Below are positions 33,813 through 45,763 of a stretch of DNA of 64,000 bases, in pieces. Under the pieces are notes generated by a model. That model saw only the letters and a list, made by a program, of their open reading frames with translations. It had not been told where the DNA came from and ran no database searches. The DNA comes from Norana najaformis (lineage: Eukaryota > Annelida > Clitellata > Crassiclitellata > Hormogastridae), in NCBI GenBank assembly GCA_964023275.1, contig OZ029927.1, positions 399,703 through 463,702 of the forward strand, given 5' to 3'. The first letter of the stretch is position 1; every line of letters starts with the position of its first letter. The translations under genes were made by a program, and so were the position numbers.

Positions 33813-34115
33813 TCTACTTCCTCTCCAGTCCTTGTATTTCAACTTCATTCTGAAGTAAGCAGTCATCTCTTCTGTCCATGATTAAAGGAATAACTGGATA
33901 GACATTGAACCCTTGGCCTTGACGTTGACCTTGACATTAAGTAAGTAAGTAATGCATTACTTAAGACGCCATATGTTCATCGGGTGAACGAGGAATCGTA
34001 GGTATGGACAAACAAACAAAGAAACAATAAAATACATAACACTGCAAACAAACAAAGGAATATGCAGAGAGCTAGAAAGGCAGACAGACAGACATAGCTA
34101 TGCAACATGACACAT

Positions 34116-34293
34116 CTGAGGTTCTTTGTTGCTGTTTAACGACGCCGTGTCATAACGAAGATGATCAGCATCGCCCTCCTCCCCACCTACTCCTCCTCCT
34201 CCTCCTCTTCCTCCTCCTCCTTTATCCAGGCCTCGGACTGGCACTGCCCTACTAAAGGCAGTGGCCGAGTTGAGACGTCTGAGCATTCTCAGG
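34116..34293 (-). mobile_element. SINE-4 copy with CCT expansion
   Basis: Fourth, most diverged member of the short family at 56,116, 56,569 and 57,590. Plus strand: TGTTTAACGACGCC, TATCCAGGCCTCGGACTGGC, and the hairpin CACTGCC/GGCAGTG on the complementary reading, with a (CCT)n expansion in the middle. It is flanked by TGACACAT direct repeats at 34,108-34,115 and 34,294-34,301, which look like a target-site duplication. Confidence 0.7.
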
Positions 34294-34573
34294 TGACACA
34301 TACATAGATAAACTGCAGCACTTCTGTGAGGTACTTAAAGGGTCGCCAGGATTCGCTCAATTCATCCAGAGAGTTCATCTTCTGGCCATCAGGCGAGGCG
34401 CCGTTAGTTCAACGGGTGTATCTTCGTCGGAGTTTTCGTTAAAAGTCTAATGGACTCTGCATCGACTCCTGTCGTCCTATTCCATGTCATATGACGCGTG
34501 TGACGTCAACGCGGGCTTCACCAACGATCGATCGGATGATGAAACGTTCATCTTATCTTAATAAATCTGGATT

Positions 34574-34700
34574 GTGCGATAGTCGAGTGGTTAGCGTGTT
34601 AGACTATCAGCTGAGAGGTCGGGGCTTCGAATGCACCCCGCGCCAGATACATGATCCGAAGATTCGGCTGCACTAGCGCCCGGAACGAACTCAACTAAGA
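34574..34700 (+). mobile_element. SINE-3, tRNA-derived (single copy here)
   Basis: Begins GCGATAGTCGAGTGGTTAGC, a good A box in the context of a Ser/Leu-type tRNA head, followed 40 bp later by GGCTTCGAATGCACCCC in the B-box position. The downstream body has no second copy in this window, so the family and 3' end are uncertain. A decayed tRNA gene is the alternative. Confidence 0.5.
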
Positions 34701-34743
34701 GCGAGTATAGCGACAATAGACTATCGGTTGGAAAATGGGGCAA

Positions 34744-34806
34744 GGGAGAGGGCTGGCCATCGGCCATCGTATGCTGAGGCTAAGAGAAATGAAGTGGCTG
34801 CTAACC
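34744..34806 (+). repeat. 63-bp direct repeat, left copy
   Basis: Identical over 63 bp to 36,617-36,679 and in the same orientation. Its last base coincides with the first C of the presumed hAT terminal CAGTGGTG. Confidence 0.95.
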
Positions 34807-36616
34807 AGTGGTGTATTGGTAAAAATAAAGGTTTGTATACGCCTTCCCCTCCCGGCATATCCCTCCCCTCCCTGGGCCTCCCCTTTCCTCCACTTCCCTC
34901 CTCTCCCTCTCCCTTTTATCAAAGTGACAAAGAGATTATTAACAGATTGCATACTTTTAAGTTTAAAGGTCAGTCAGGTAACAGATATCGGCAGACAGAC
35001 TACAAAAGTTCCCACAGACTACGACGTTCATCCAGTTCTGCAGAATCACGACTGCGTCGCTTCTTTGACTGTGCATCAGTCCCAGATCGATGAGACTGTA
35101 ACCATGATGTGACGTAAGGTTCTGGTTTCCAGTGATTTAGTTGTGGCCCATTCAAGTTCACAAATATCAATCTTGCAATATTTTGCACAGAGTTGATCGG
35201 AGGTCAGTTGAGATGATGTTCATCAGACTAAAACCGCGCTCGCATTCAGCTGTACTGCAAGGCAATGTTTTTAGGCAGCTGCTTAGACTTTTTAGTGCAT
35301 CGGGAATTGCGCTGTTGTCTGCAATGAAGTCACGCATTCCGCCAACTGCTTCTTGGGCATCTAAGTTAAAACGATTACCCAAACGACGGATTTCTTTCTC
35401 TCCATAACGCACGTCTGGTTCCTGCGGCCATGTCTGAACATCTAGAATCAGACTGTCAGCCAATATTTGTGCATCGGCAGGGTCTGGGTCACAGAGTCGT
35501 TTACGCAAGTTATCCACAACGCTCTGAATGAATTGTTGCTTGTTGATTGAAACCAGCTTCGGGTGATTACTTAGTGCTACTCCGTGGAACTCCTTTCGGT
35601 CGACAGCATCCACAGCTTCAGCTATGTGCTCACCTGGATTGTCTTTGTATGAAGATATGACACGAATGGTGCGTTTTACAAGTCGATCTGCTTGATCTAA
35701 TGCCATCGTTTTTTTCCTGAAGTGACAAGCTAAGTAAAGACAACTCCTGCAGGATGTCATACATCAAACTGATGTCGTTCACGAATTGCACACTGCGTAA
35801 TTTGTTTGCCAATCCCTTCATTTCGTTCTGGTTTGTTGGTCATAGTCACGATTGTCAGGATTAGATGCTGCTGGGAACATTGTGAACAACGCATTGTAGC
35901 AAGTCCAAACGGCTCGAACGGAGCGCAAACTGTTGGCAACCGAACGCATATCTAGGATGCGGCCGATGTGCAGAAACTGGTCCTCCAGTTCTTTACAGGC
36001 TCCACTCAATGCACGTTGATTCTTGTTTGACTGACTGAACAGACTGTAAATACAATCCAGAAAACACTTGAAGTGGTTGACAGCTGACTCGTCTTTCATG
36101 GCGTCTGCAACAGCCAGCTCTATGCGGTGATTCATGCAGTGCCAAGAGAGAAATGAAGGATACAAGGCACGAAGCCTAGTAGCGACCCCCGACTTCTTCC
36201 CAACCATTACACTTGCACCATCACTGACAAACGAGATCCAATTCTTCTGAAGGTACTCTTCCGGGAAACCAGTGCTTTTTAAACATTTCACCATCTGAGC
36301 AGCTACGAACTCTGAGGCCTGACTGTCTAGGTCAACTAAGTCAAGAACGATAAAAATGGGATCACCACTATTTACGCTTACCTTAATGAAAACGACCATC
36401 ACTGACTTTTGACTCAATGTTGTCGATTCGTCAATTGGAACTGACAGTTTGGAAGACGATGAAACTAAGTCTGCTACGATTCTCTTCCTCATTTCACTGG
36501 CAATATGATTGACAACGTTGGTCCCAGTAAAACGAGAGTGCAGGATAACACCTAAATCCACGCCATTCAGTTGTTGCAGATCAATTAATGATGTTTCGTG
36601 GTCCGTGAATGGTCGA
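34806..36616 (-). mobile_element. hAT DNA transposon, right end lost
   Basis: Carries the transposase pseudogene below. The left boundary is a plausible hAT terminal inverted repeat starting CAGTGGTGTATTGGTAAAAA at 34,806. No inverted partner was found to the right. Instead the element stops where a second copy of its own left flank begins, and the transposase start is missing, so the right end has been replaced. The 360 bp between the terminal repeat and the coding end is C/T-rich in part. Confidence 0.75.
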
Positions 36617-36633
36617 GGGAGAGGGCTGGCCAT
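35000..36633 (-). pseudogene. hAT transposase, KIAA1586-like, frameshifted
   Basis: A DNA transposase of the hAT superfamily, closest in feel to the KIAA1586 ('E3 SUMO-protein ligase KIAA1586-like') group, whose vertebrate member is a domesticated transposase. Pieces in order: 36,600-35,818 (LQQLNGVDLGVILHSRFTGT; RIVADLVSSSSKLSVPIDES; SFVSDGASVMVGKKSGVAT; WHCMNHRIELAVADAM); 35,821-35,630 (ANKLRSVQFVNDISLMYDIL); 35,760-35,167 (RLVKRTIRVIS; and the dimerisation region TAECERGFSLMNIISTDLRS); 35,188-35,000 (ARLIFVNLNGPQLNHW; PEPYVTSWL). Three frame changes separate them. The N-terminal BED zinc finger is absent and the first ten or so codons belong to the 63-bp repeat. Little other damage, so decay is recent. 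Confidence 0.88.
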
Positions 36634-36679
36634 CGGCCATCGTATGCTGAGGCTAAGAGAAATGAAGTGGCTGCTAACC
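36617..36679 (+). repeat. 63-bp direct repeat, right copy
   Basis: Perfect copy of 34,744-34,806. Here it is followed by CCTTCATATACATGGC rather than by a hAT terminus. Confidence 0.95.
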
Positions 36680-36849
36680 CTTCATATACATGGCTGCATC
36701 TCTGGCTCATTGGAATCCCTCTCTTCGACTTCTACCTTAGAAGATGCCGCCAGTGGCCGTCAGTTCGTTTCTCGTCTTCCTCTCTTCCACTCAGACTCAC
36801 AAATCAAACCATTCACTCATTGGATGCTCTGACGTCTCTCCTAACTGTA

Positions 36850-36925
36850 ATCGTTAACTAGAAATTTCTAAAGCGCTACGTCAAAGCTAAGCGCAGGGCA
36901 CCAGCTTATTCACGAGCGCTGCATC
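36850..36925 (-). mobile_element. LINE-B 3' end, partial
   Basis: Minus-strand fragment beginning GTAATCGTTAACTAGAAATT on the plus strand, then TTCTAAAGCGCTACG, CAGCTTATTCACGAGCGC and a loose end. Confidence 0.6.
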
Positions 36926-37679
36926 AAGTCTGTGGGGTTGTGCAAAGATGCCATGTCGAGAACCAAGTCCGGTCGCTAAAGACCTGAGAGAGAAGGGCAG
37001 AGGAGCTGTTACGGTGGGTTTGTTGCCCATAGTCAGAAAGGTACAATGGGTTCCAGGTTTCACTCGGTCGCCGACACAAGGCTCGGCAATACTCCACCTG
37101 CTTCTACTCGCTTCGCAGGTAAATAATAATAATGATGATGATGATGATGATGATGATAATAATAATAATATATGTAGGCATATATATATATATAAGCTAC
37201 ATATTGCTAATGGGTTCTATGATAGATCTCTGCCAATAATTCTGAGGATGATTACCCTGGTTTATCATAGAACTGATAGGCATTTAGTCAAAAGAAGATC
37301 GATCGATAAGGAGGTTTATAGGTTTGGTTCGGAGCCCAAATTCAAGGGGGAGATCAACAGATTACGGTGGTGGTGATTTCAGTTGCATGTATCAGCTAAT
37401 CTCGATCGCTGTAGGCCATAATTATTATTAATATTTTACGAGACAATTTCTCCGGGGCAATACTTCTCATTTGGAATAAATACGAGTACGCGTGAGAGGG
37501 CCAGAAAACTACTTACTTGTTTACTTAACTCTTGTCGAATTAAGCATAACAGCGATGACGCACATACTATTTAAGACATCACTTTGCAATTGTTCCGATG
37601 ACGTCATCGCAACACTGGAGGGAGGGAGGCTGTGAACTGAATAACTGATTGTTTTGCCAACGATCCCTGATTGGTTCTG
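36926..37679. other. Intergenic with (GAT)n/(AAT)n repeat
   Basis: Microsatellite TGATGATGATGA and AATAATAATA at 37,122-37,170. The 142-codon plus-strand frame spanning it (36,948-37,376) has no recognisable domain. Confidence 0.55.
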
Positions 37680-37917
37680 GGTTCTGATCACAACGCATAG
37701 ATGATTCAGAAAGAGAATTTGAAAATTTTTGTCCAGCGAGAGGGAAAGCCCATTCGCCTAGAACAATTCTAGTTTTATGTATTAACATGAAGAGGAGGCG
37801 ATCAGATGACCTAACTGAATAAAGATGACTATTGGGAATAAGGACTGATTTAAAATACCATGATTGGCTAGAACAGTGTTGTTTGAGATCCAAGAAAGAA
37901 TTCAAGCTCGAGGCCAA
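37680..37917 (-). pseudogene. LINE reverse-transcriptase C-terminal remnant
   Basis: A minus-strand frame reads VLIPNSHLYSVRSSDRLLF, KTRIVLGEWAFPLAGQKFSN and SLSESSMR. The order matches the tail of CR1/L2-type reverse transcriptases (RSLRSSDxxLLxxPRxxTxxxGxRAFSVAAPxLWNSLP). The conserved Trp-Asn is altered. No upstream polymerase motifs are present. Confidence 0.55.
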
Positions 37918-38034
37918 TGGGTCTGGAAGCCATGAGAAACACGTATAGCCTATCGTTAAGACTAAATGTTACATAATAAATAGGAGCGGAATTTCAGACA
38001 TTGCAGGGAACGGAAATAGTCTGAAAATGACAAA

Positions 38035-38635
38035 GTGATACTACAGAAAATATTATCAACCCACCTTCTTCTTCTCTTCCTCCTTCTCCTTCTCTTCCCT
38101 CCTTCTCCGCCTCTTCCTCCTTCTCCGCCTCTTCCTGCTCCACCACCACCACCATCAAATGCCCCTCCTGCTCCTCCTTCTGCCTTTTGTCGTTATTCTT
38201 TGATTATAACTATATTCCTCGTATTCGTTCAATCGCAACAGTATTATTTATTTAGCGTATGCAGTTCGCGCTAAGCCAGCATGCAGCAGCCTCATCAGCA
38301 ACATGGAGTGCGGATAGACCGCCCGGGAAACTAGTTATCGCAACAGTTACTCATGAGATATGCGTGCCTGTGTGTCTGTGTATGTGTGTACATAAGCACC
38401 TGATGCGAGTCTAATGAGTCGATCGAGGCTCAAATGAAATTGTCTCCAGTGACAACAAACGAAGTCCTCCTCCTCCGCCTCCTCATTCTCGGTTACAACT
38501 TCTCTCATCAACTTCTTAGCAAAGAAACCCATCGACCACAGCAACAATTCGGCAAAACATCATCATCATCATCAACATCACCACCACCACACCATCTTTT
38601 CATAATACTTATAATATCGCCTTAAATAGTGAAGA
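38035..38635. repeat. CT-rich and CAT-rich simple repeats
   Basis: (CTT/CTC)n tracts at 38,065-38,180 and 38,464-38,490, and CATCATCATCAACATCACCA repeats at 38,558-38,595. Pro/Leu/Ser-rich frames here are low-complexity artefacts. Confidence 0.8.
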
Positions 38636-40379
38636 CAACTGCTAAAGGGGTCCTACCTGCTGAGGCTGAAGACAACGAAGACGTCGACGGCGTCTGCTTC
38701 CGTTTCTTCAAGAATAATCCACGATGTCATTTACTGCTGTTATAAAGACGGCATGGCTCCTGCGGTTATCCTAACACGGCCTTGGTTCATCGATGGCTCG
38801 TCGTGTATTTATGGATGGCATTGTAATTGGATGGCTTAGATGATCAACCAACGACTCTTGTGCCTCGTAACAAGTAACTGTTGGGCTCTGAGACTTTCTA
38901 GGTGACTGTCCAGTGCTTTGGAATTCACTGTCCAGTTCTGTGCGTTTGTCAGTTCTTTAATGTCACTAGACGAGGTCTATGCCAATCTAAGGCTGATCTG
39001 GTTTAACTTCTGCACCCACTGTAGCCTGACATCTGATTTCTGTCATCAGTCGGATTTCGACAAGGCTTCTCCAACTTTTATGTAGCATCGTTAAGTAACG
39101 AGGAGGCAGTTTTAATGTGACTCAATCTGATTCTTTCAGTGTCTTCACACAGCACTTCCCCATGATACCTGGTCAGAAGTGTTCGCAGCCGATTCTAGGC
39201 GAAACAGAATAATTTTCAAGCATTCATAGAAGGTGCATTGCGAATATTCCTAGTCAGAAGACGCAGCTCTAGAGAAATCCGTTTTAACTCGACGACTCAA
39301 TTAGATACAAGCCCGACGTTTGTACTGTCAAAGTTTATGTAAAGAAAACAACTGTTCTTGGTGCGAAGGGGTTGGCAGCTATCCAGACCCGAGTCGGGGC
39401 ATATGATCCAATACTCAGCCTATACCGCTAGACTCTGCGATCTTAAAACAGGTGCGATGTGGGATGGGCAGCCAACGAAGTAAACATCTTTTGCTCTAAA
39501 CTTGAAACATGCCTCTCCCAGGAGTCTGTATTTCGCTAATAATGTTTCCTGTTGCCCCGCTTGAAAGTCCACCTAGGAGCTTATTAATATAGTTTTCCAT
39601 TTGCAAGGCAATATTAAAGGTCAACTGAGTTGTATGTGACCAGAAACTAAACTGAATTTAGAGGTAACGCTAGCTAGTTCTTTTTATAACTGCACACGTC
39701 TTAATTGTCTCAATCGTCCCAAGGGATGGTCTGCATAGGTACAGTGACAATCCTACTCGCAGCAAGGCGTTGCGTTTTCTTGTAACCAGGGACGCCTTAT
39801 GCACCTACATCAACTGCTGTCTTTTGCAGGGCTGGAATCTTTTCTTGAGTAGGTCTCTCGGAGGGGCGCTATATACATGCTCTGAATGAACGAATGAACG
39901 AATGAACGAATGAATGCAGGGGTAAGAGTGGCAGTAGCACTGAATGTAAAAGAATGGGAAAAGACCTGCAACTGATGAAACAGAAGGGACTTCAAGGAGG
40001 TTTTTGTACTGATCCATCGTCACTTCCTGGTCAAAGACAACACAAGTCCAGAATGGAACAACTGAAGAAATTGGATTGAAGAAATGTAATGGTGATAGGT
40101 CTACCTGTCTCTTTTTGTTATAATCTGGTGCCAGATGAACTGCGCTTTGGAAAAAACATAGTCTGAGTTTAGACGACATATCCCGAGCGCTGCATCGGTC
40201 AGAGTAGTTGTCCAGATATGACGCGTGAAGAGGATCCTGTAGCCGGGAGACGAGAGGGAAGAACACGGCGCTATAGAAGTCATTATAGTACATTAGACAC
40301 AGAGAAACTGCTACGGTCAGCTGTGTCTATGCGTTGCAGGAAATAATTGGAAGGCGGCTGATTGGATTCTTCTTTCACA
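38636..40379. other. Intergenic; possible LINE 3' tail at 39.87 kb
   Basis: GGGGCGCTATATACATGCTC followed by (GAAC/GAAT)n at 39,865-39,918 looks like a LINE 3' end with tetranucleotide tail on the plus strand. The 162-codon minus-strand frame 39,805-40,293 runs through this repeat and has no domain I recognise. Confidence 0.45.
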
Positions 40380-40605
40380 TATCCTATCCTGACACCCTTC
40401 TTCCTCTTATCCTTCTCTCCTCTCCAAACCCAAACACCACCACCCATAGCTGCCATGCTCTCTCCGTCCGACTTTTGGATCTTGACCTGGTACCGAAACA
40501 TTTTGCCTAACGATTTTGTGTTGACTAAGCGCCTGTGAATAAGCTGGTTCTTGTGACTTGTCTTTCGCTGGGCGCAGTAGAAATCTCGAGCTTAAGATTA
40601 TAATT
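40380..40605 (+). mobile_element. LINE-B 3' end copy
   Basis: Matches 44,880-45,115 over its length: TATCCTATCCTGACACCCTT, CCCAAACACCACCACCC, GCTGCCATGCTCTCTC, TGGATCTTGACCTGGTACCG, AAGCGCCTGTGAATAAGCTG, CTTTCGCTGGGCGCAGTAGA and a degenerate ATTATAA tail. The left segment may be the end of the reverse-transcriptase frame. Confidence 0.85.
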
Positions 40606-42119
40606 TTTCAGTGTTGCTGTAAAACGCAAATGCACGATCGATTAAACGAACGAAACTGACGAGTGGATCATAGTTATTGCGTCGAAAGGCGCCTCTAAGG
40701 AAAGCTTAACATTAGGAGAATTGTATCAATTAAACGACATCTAACAGCTGCCGAAGGTCGTTCATGTCGACCGTCCACCACATACCAATTGCGAATCCGC
40801 CGAGAACAAGCAAGAGGGGGAAGGCGATGAGAAGGAGAAGTAGGAGAGCGATGAGGAAGAGGAGACGCAGGAGAGGAAGGGCGACTTAGGCAACCGTGCA
40901 ACTGCAGCCACCGCCAACAGATAACAAAGCAACTTATAGCTAACTTCTTCGTTCGACTACTAACGTTCAAGACGACAACGACGACAGATGCAATTAAAGT
41001 AGATATAGAAGTCGAGGGAATAACATGACCTTGTTCTGCAACAACTGCATTAAAACTGTTGCATTAAAACAGTTGCATTAGCCGACACTAATAGAAGTTC
41101 TGTGTAGCGGGAAATCCGATGAACGAATGCAGGAAGACAAGTTACAAGGATTATTACAAGCATTCCTATTCTGCAGCAGCCAGAAATAGTCAAACGGTTA
41201 AAGATTATGAATCCACACAAAGTCATATTAATATTCAAACATTTAAAAGCATCAAAATGTTATCGGTAATCCATGAAAATTTAAACAACTGACCAAGCAT
41301 TTGCAAGATATTAAGACCATTCAGCTGTCATCAAAATCTCATCTTAAGACTCAAGACACACACGAATCTTCTTTGATTGACTAAATACTTACTAGACACA
41401 AACATTTTAAAAGCTGCCAATATAAATCTTTTTCAAGTGTTAAAACCATAGAACCTGCAAACCAGATGACCTATGGATGAACAATAATGCTACCCGATCA
41501 GGAAGAGGCAAAGTAGGTCACAGCTGTTCTCAGATCTTTAATAAAATGCAGGTTTTAAAATAAATTACCTGAAAATCATTTCGTAAGTAAAAACACCATA
41601 TTTGGCAAATTAGCCGTTCAGTGAGAACACAGAAAACGAATAACAAATGGAAAACCCGACGAATAGAAACCCTCGTGTGCAAAACGCGACATACACTGAG
41701 CAATATTGATCTCCCGTTAAAAGCGAATCTAAATTCTAACAAGATTTAATCGCTTAGGCTGAATAAGCAATCAGATCTAACTAGAAATAATGACCGAGAT
41801 CTCATACATGATGCAGGTCCATAGCAGACTGATATCGGCCGAAGCAGAGCCTTGAAGCGCCAAGACACAATAATATCTTCTAAATGCTACTACTATCACA
41901 AGTCACTGATCCAAGGCACTCAACTGGAAAGACGAATATCCAAAACAAAAGCCGTATTTGATCCATAACATTTGATTCAATGATGAATTTAGTATCCTTT
42001 GTTGTTAGAAGGTTTTCTTAAAAACTCCCAACGTCAAAAGATTTGGCGGCAGCGATGGTCGAATTCTCATAGAGACCGGAGTTGAACTTGTCCTTGTGAG
42101 ATTGTCATATAACAGCATC
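40606..42119. other. AT-rich intergenic DNA
   Basis: Short near-duplicate at 41,050-41,080 (AAACTGTTGCATT/AAACAGTTGCATT). Nothing else recognised. Confidence 0.5.
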
Positions 42120-42300
42120 TTTATAAAAGGCTCCTACTGTGGCTCAATGGACTGAGGCAAATGTCAGGTCGTCTGCAAGAGATCGCAGATGACTCAGGAG
42201 TTTTAACTCCAAAGCAGATTCAGCAGATTCGCTCGAGTCGTTGCCATCTGGGTGGCTTCACTGGATGGCGCCAACTTCACTTGCTGCGCTGGTCCTATGG
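42120..42300 (+). mobile_element. Possible decayed tRNA-derived SINE (weak)
   Basis: TGTGGCTCAATGGACTGAGG fits an A box, and GGAGTTTTAACTCC about 60 bp on is a worn B box. No second copy in the window. An old tRNA pseudogene would look the same. Confidence 0.3.
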
Positions 42301-43229
42301 TTTGATTCTGGCTCACGGGTCATCAAGTACTTGAACTGGTAGCCATATATCATCGGCGATGGGCCGTCGTCGTCTTTTCCATCATCATTTATTGCAAACA
42401 CTGCACCTAAAAAAATACGAATTTTTCAAAACAAGGTCAAACAGAGAATCTCTTCTATCTAGGAACCAAAGTTAATTGAACAGCAATTCTCTGGACAAGT
42501 ATCACATGATCAAGATCTAAAAGCTTAAAATAGAAAGAAGTCCTAAAGTTTTTTGACGTTGATTAAGAAGTACTGCAACAATGGTCAATCAGACGTCCAT
42601 GATGAGAAGATAGCAAGAACGAAGAGAGAAAAACTTTCCAGCTGTTGGATTCACCTCCATCTGGAACCGAGTGTCTTTCTACCTAGAGATGCTGAGTGTG
42701 GCTTGGTTTTGAAGCGCCATCCACTAATGCCCTGTGCATTAGATCCCCGTGCGACAGAAGTTAATAATTAATTAAAACATGCACCTCTAAGCAGCGGTTG
42801 AAATTTCTTCTTCTTCATTCAAAATGAATGGTCTGGCGTTTGTTGGAGATCTACGGTCATTGGTCTCAACAGAAGATAAAGTTCAACTCATTCTAATTAT
42901 CCAGTCACCACTCATCCCAGATGGAGTCACAAGCAACTTAAACTCACATGAGCTGCTTGTTAGTTTCCTCCTTAACGACCAACTGTGAGTTGCAGTTGAC
43001 GAGCTGAGCAAAGCTTGGTTCGTTTCGGAAGAGATTCTCCTTCGTGTGATTCAACCAGCCTTCAAATTCCCCTTAAGACAACACAGAAATTCAGATACAG
43101 GATTTTACCACCAATGAAAACACGCTGCCTTTCTGAGCAAACATTGCTAGACAAATGTTTTCAAATGTGCGCTAACAAACATTCACACACACATTCTGAC
43201 ACTCAGTACAGAAATTAGTGCAAAATTCC
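42301..43229. other. Intergenic, nothing firm
   Basis: GAAGCGCCATCCACTAATGC at 42,712 recalls LINE 3' ends (GCGC block). A short frame at 42,553-42,771 has no domain. Confidence 0.4.
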
Positions 43230-43740
43230 GGTTGTCAGATTCGGCCTATTTCATAACAAAAATATATTGGATCAAATCCCAAATTGAAACAAGTCCTTTG
43301 CTAAACAGGAAGCCAATGCAGATTCAAGCACATGGTTATATGCTCATATTTTGAAGTGTATGTTACGACTCTAGCCAAGGAATTCTGAACTCTGGAGTTT
43401 CTGCATGATTCACTTTGTGATACCAACAAGAACTGAGTTACAGTAATCAAGGCGACTGGAGACCAATGCATTAGCTAAGGATATTCTAGAAGATGTGGGG
43501 ACATAACACCTAATTTTGCGGATGTCACGAATATACATGTATCATGACTTACAAATACCAAGACATGGATCAAAACCAATGCGCAAGTCACGAGCAGCAT
43601 CAGTCAGGTAAATGTGTGAGTCTCCCAACTGCAAGAATTAAGCCATTCAAACTTCTTAGGTTGCTGTGGAGTGCCAAAAATGAGAAATTCAGTCTTCGAT
43701 GGGTTGATGTGGAGATCCGCAAAGAAATAAGCATCTAAGC
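43230..43740 (-). pseudogene. CR1/L2-like LINE reverse-transcriptase remnant
   Basis: Visible only by reading the minus strand across stops. QLGDSHIYLTDAARDLRIGF DPCLG (family: LTDAARDLGVxFD) lies near 43,630, IRDIRKIR near 43,530, the strong LVSSRLDYCNSVLVGITK near 43,450 (family: SRLDYCNSLLYG), QKLQSSEF near 43,400 and LHWLPV near 43,320. These are the C-terminal RT landmarks in the right order. Several stops; clearly dead. Confidence 0.75.
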
Positions 43741-43984
43741 AACTTCTTACTTAACCTAAACACTTACCACTTAATACTTGGCACGATTACTTAACACTAA
43801 AGACTAAACGCAAAACACAATGCGCTTAGCACCTAACGCCCAAGACTTGATACTTAACTTCTGCCATTTAACAAATTCGACGCAAAGATTATCATTAAAC
43901 ATTTAACACTTAACTCTCAGGAGTTAACACTTAAGACACAATTTTTGCGACATAGGATTTAAGACGTAACTCTTATAGTGTTCC
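43741..43984. repeat. Low-complexity ACTTAACACTTAA-type DNA
   Basis: Irregular recurrence of CTTAA/TTAACAC with spacing of about 10-25 bp. Marks the right edge of the exon-like array. Confidence 0.6.
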
Positions 43985-45706
43985 ATATTTGGTTGTCGGC
44001 GTGTGGCTGGTGCTCGTAAATGAAAAAATAAGTAATTAAATAAAAAATTTAGTAAACAAATAACTATATACATATATATATATATATATATAATATATAT
44101 ATGTATATATATATAAAATTAACTAAGTACATGGAGACTTGCATCGCATCTCGCACTTTATCGGTGCAAATTGTTGCTGTTATTCCTCTTCTGCCAATCC
44201 TCGGTTTCCAGCCCTTCCTCTCTCTTCTCTCCATGGCTCTTGATGATTGTCGGCGTGTGGCTGGTGCTTGACCCTGAAGAAAGTAATTAAGCAAATTACT
44301 TATGAAACAAATAAATAATATATATACATATATATGTATACAATTTACTGTATAGAAGGACTTACATCGTGTCTGGCATTTCGTTGGGGGCAAATGGTTG
44401 CTGTCCTTCCTCATCTGCCATTCGTTGGTTTTCAGCCTTTCGTCTTTCTCTCACCCTCTCCTGCTCATCTGTCTGTAGGTGGTCGTTCGTCTGATGGAAG
44501 GTCTTCAATATGTAGCTGGTGGTCGGCGTGTGGCTGATGCTTGAAACTGAAAAAAGAAATGAAACAAATAACTTATAAAACAAATAATTAATGTATATAC
44601 ACAAATACATACATATATAGAATTTACTGTATAGATGGACTTACATCGTATCTGGAATTTCATTTTCGCAAATGATTGCCGTTGTTCCTCTTCTGCCATT
44701 CGTTGGTTTCCAGCATTTCCTCTCTCATCCTCACCTGCTCATCGGTCTGTGGTTGGCCGTCGGCGTGTGGTTGGTGATGGTAACTGAAAAAGGTAATTAA
44801 ATTACTTATTAAACAAATAACTCAAACATATATACAATTTCTGCTTCGCGCTTTCACTCAAAACTGAAAACATTCCTCTTCCACAGATCCTATCCTGACA
44901 CCCCTTCTTCATCTTATCTGCCTCTGCTCTCCAGCCCCAAACATCACCCACCGTAGCTGCCACGCTGTCTCTCTGCCTTACTCTTGGATCTTGACCCGGA
45001 ACCGAACCCTTTTGCCTATCGATTTTGTTTTGACTCAGCGCCTGTGAATAAGCTGGTCCCCGCGGTGCGGCTTTCGTTGGACGCTGTAGAAATCTTGGGA
45101 TTACGATTACGATATATATATATATATATATATATTATATAATTTACTGGATAGATAAAGACTTACATGGTTATCTAACATTTGATTCCCGCAAATGGTT
45201 ACTGTTGTTTCTCTTCTGCTTTTCCTTGGTTTCCAGCCTTTCCCCTTTCTCTCACACTCCCTGCTCATCGATCTGTGGCTGGTCGTTGGTCTGATGGAAG
45301 GTCATCAATATGTAGCTGGTGGTCGGCGTGTGGCTGTTGCTTGAAACTGAAAACATAAGTGATTAAATAAATTACTTTATTAAACAAATAAAAAACTAAA
45401 TAAATATATAATTAACTAAATACATAAAGACTTATATCGTATCTGGCATTTGATTCCAGCAAATGGTTGCTGTTGTTGGTCTTATGCCTTTCCTTGGTTT
45501 CCAGTTTTTGTCTGTGGCTGGATGTCGGCATCTGGCTGGCGCTCATAACTGAAAAAGTTGAAGACTAAAAAAATAACCTTTCAAGCAAGTAACTGAATAA
45601 AAACCTAATTACCTTAATAACTGTATAAAAACTTACATGATATCAGGAGTTTCACTTGGGCAAATGGTTGCTGTTGTTTCTATTCTGCCTTTCTTTGGTT
45701 TCCAAC

Positions 45707-45763
<57 letters not shown>

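Noticed and set aside
33550-33881. Frames of 80-100 codons over the CTGT repeat
   Set aside because: Simple repeat without stops; low complexity on both strands.
34574-34660. Functional nuclear tRNA gene
   Set aside because: The A and B boxes are present but the arms do not fold into a clean cloverleaf; better explained as a tRNA-derived SINE head.
39805-40293. 162-codon minus-strand frame
   Set aside because: Runs through a tetranucleotide tail and lacks any recognisable domain or splice support.
44366-44546. Protein-coding exon reading ERVRERRKAENQRMADEEGQ
   Set aside because: The frame is open in this unit only; neighbouring units shift frame or carry stops, and exon lengths are not compatible. 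Kept as an exon-like repeat, not a CDS.
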